Shown here: one piece after another, positions 4,266 to 5,188 of the stretch
Layout of the letters: each line of letters opens with the position of its first letter
How positions within the stretch are numbered: position 1 is the first letter of the stretch
NCBI GenBank assembly: GCA_041477815.1
Contig: JBGOUV010000444.1
Coordinates: forward strand, 1-5,188
Length of the DNA: 5,188 nt
Origin: JBGOUV01 sp041477815
Lineage (GTDB): Bacteria; Acidobacteriota; Terriglobia; Bryobacterales; JACQDG01
Direction of reading: 5' to 3'
Made by a program: the position numbers and the translations under genes
Notes under the pieces: generated by a model
The model's database searches: none
What the model saw: the letters and a program-made list of their open reading frames with translations, nothing else
Told to the model about the DNA's origin: nothing

Positions 4266-5188
4266 ATGGAACGATCCGAGCAGCCACGGGACCTCGTTCC
4301 GGTCCCCTCCTCCCTTTACCGGCTGGAACCCGGTAGAACCCTTCGCGATGTAGCAGCGGTGATCTTTCGCCGCCAGCGCATCATCTTCACGCTATTCCTT
4401 TCGTTGTTCGGGACGGCCGCCCTGGTGGCGGTGTGGCTGCGGCCGCGTCTGGATCCGCCCCAGTGGACCGCGGGACTGCGGTTCCTGGTGCGGCGGGACC
4501 GGGTGGACGCGGTGGTGACGTCCTCGGACCGGCCCCCGCCGGGCCCGCCGGCCTCGGTTACGCCACAAGAGGTGCTGGCGGAGATCGAGCTGGTGAAGAG
4601 CGCCGATGTAGTGGAGCAGGTGGCCCGGGAGGCCGGGGCGCCGCTCGCACGCCTGCAGCAGTGGCTGGCGGCCGAGACGGTGGTTTCCGGACGCAACACC
4701 ACCAATCTGATTGCCGTGCGCTACAGTTCCCCCGACCGCGCCGAGGTGATCCGGGTGTTGAGCAAGCTGCCGGAGGTCTACTTACAGAACTATCTGAGCG
4801 TAAACCGGCGGCCGGGGGTGGTGGAGTACTTCCGATCGCAGGCCGCAGTCCATGAGCGGGAGTTGCGGGAGGCGGAAGAGGAACTGGCGGGATTCGAAAG
4901 AGACCTGCCGGCGCCGGCTTTGGAGGCCAAGGAACCGGAAAGGCCACGGGCCGACGGCGAAGCGGGGCTGCGCGACGCGGAGGGCCGGGCGGCGGAGTTG
5001 GAGCGGCAATTGAGGGAGACGCCGGCGGTGCTGACACGAGTGCGGGAAGCGGAGGAATCGCCGTACCTGGGGCGCTTGAAGAACCAGTTGCTGGAACTGG
5101 AGAACCGGCGGGCCCAGGCGACGCGGTATCGGGAGATCGTCCCGCTGGAGGCACGGATCGCGGAGGCGCGGAGGCGCATCGCCGCGGA
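4266..5188 (+). CDS. Polysaccharide co-polymerase / chain-length determinant (Wzz/GumC family), 3'-truncated by window edge
   Basis: The frame from ATG 4266 stays open for 307 codons to the window end. A cytoplasmic N-terminus (1-38) with RTLRDVAAVIFRRQR leads into transmembrane helix 1 (about 39-58, IIFTLFLSLFGTAALVAVWL). The periplasmic part then begins. It holds a Pro-rich loop (90-96), the family-typical TNLIAVRYSSPD (146-157) and, from about 187, a long Glu/Arg/Leu coiled coil interrupted by a Pro-rich hinge near 214-230. This is the order of a Wzz-type co-polymerase, which sets polymer length in the inner membrane and works with an OPX partner. The second transmembrane helix and any tyrosine-kinase domain would lie beyond 5188. 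The upstream in-frame stop is TGA 4221-4223. The Shine-Dalgarno is poor; GTG 4359 is a worse start because it cuts off the conserved N-terminal segment. Family call strong, subfamily open. Confidence 0.88.
   Translation, partial: MERSEQPRDLVPVPSSLYRLEPGRTLRDVAAVIFRRQRIIFTLFLSLFGTAALVAVWLRPRLDPPQWTAGLRFLVRRDRVDAVVTSSDRPPPGPPASVTPQEVLAEIELVKSADVVEQVAREAGAPLARLQQWLAAETVVSGRNTTNLIAVRYSSPDRAEVIRVLSKLPEVYLQNYLSVNRRPGVVEYFRSQAAVHERELREAEEELAGFERDLPAPALEAKEPERPRADGEAGLRDAEGRAAELERQLRETPAVLTRVREAEESPYLGRLKNQLLELENRRAQATRYREIVPLEARIAEARRRIAA

Noticed and set aside
4220..4336. 38-codon GTG-initiated frame (VSVRDRLLLAVATDADG...)
   Set aside because: It overlaps the start of the co-polymerase gene by about 70 nt, has no recognisable domain, and the purine-rich stretch before it is unconvincing.
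4558..5154. 198-codon minus-strand frame
   Set aside because: Pro/Ala/Ser-rich shadow of the Glu/Arg-rich coiled-coil frame of the co-polymerase on the plus strand.

Overview
The window is GC-rich and most likely comes from an Acidobacteriota chromosome, probably Bryobacterales/Solibacter-like. The strongest clue is the last ~220 residues of the large minus-strand protein. They match the C-terminal domain first described in Solibacter (TIGR03437), with its 'LAPGMLASLFGADLA', 'SPSQINYQTP', 'NPAARGAVVQIYATGQG' and 'FSGLAPGFVGVWQINARVP' signatures. The placement is from recognition, not from a search.

Layout: positions 1-76 are non-coding and hold two tandem GC-rich hairpins. Two minus-strand genes follow, reading right to left. 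A large secreted NHL-repeat beta-propeller protein (586-3297) is followed after 5 nt by a very short outer-membrane polysaccharide export (OPX) protein (77-580). An AT-rich divergent intergenic region (about 3298-3460) separates them from a plus-strand NarL/FixJ-type LuxR regulator with a degenerate receiver (3461-4141). After a 124-nt gap with a plausible promoter comes a polysaccharide co-polymerase (Wzz/GumC-type chain-length determinant). It starts at 4266 and is still open at the window edge.

Reading: this is one side of an exopolysaccharide or capsule export locus. The co-polymerase in the inner membrane and the OPX protein in the periplasm/outer membrane are normal partners in Wzx/Wzy-type export. 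The LuxR-type protein between the two arms is the obvious candidate regulator. The NHL protein is secreted, has two six-bladed propellers that look like an internal duplication, and is probably translationally coupled to the OPX gene. That coupling is the most unusual aspect. Co-polymerase and OPX genes here lie on opposite arms, so any co-regulation would have to act through the shared divergent region or through the regulator.

No rRNA, tRNA, CRISPR array, transposase or phage gene was seen. The long plus-strand frames over 1006-2412 and 2276-3121 are shadows of the NHL gene.
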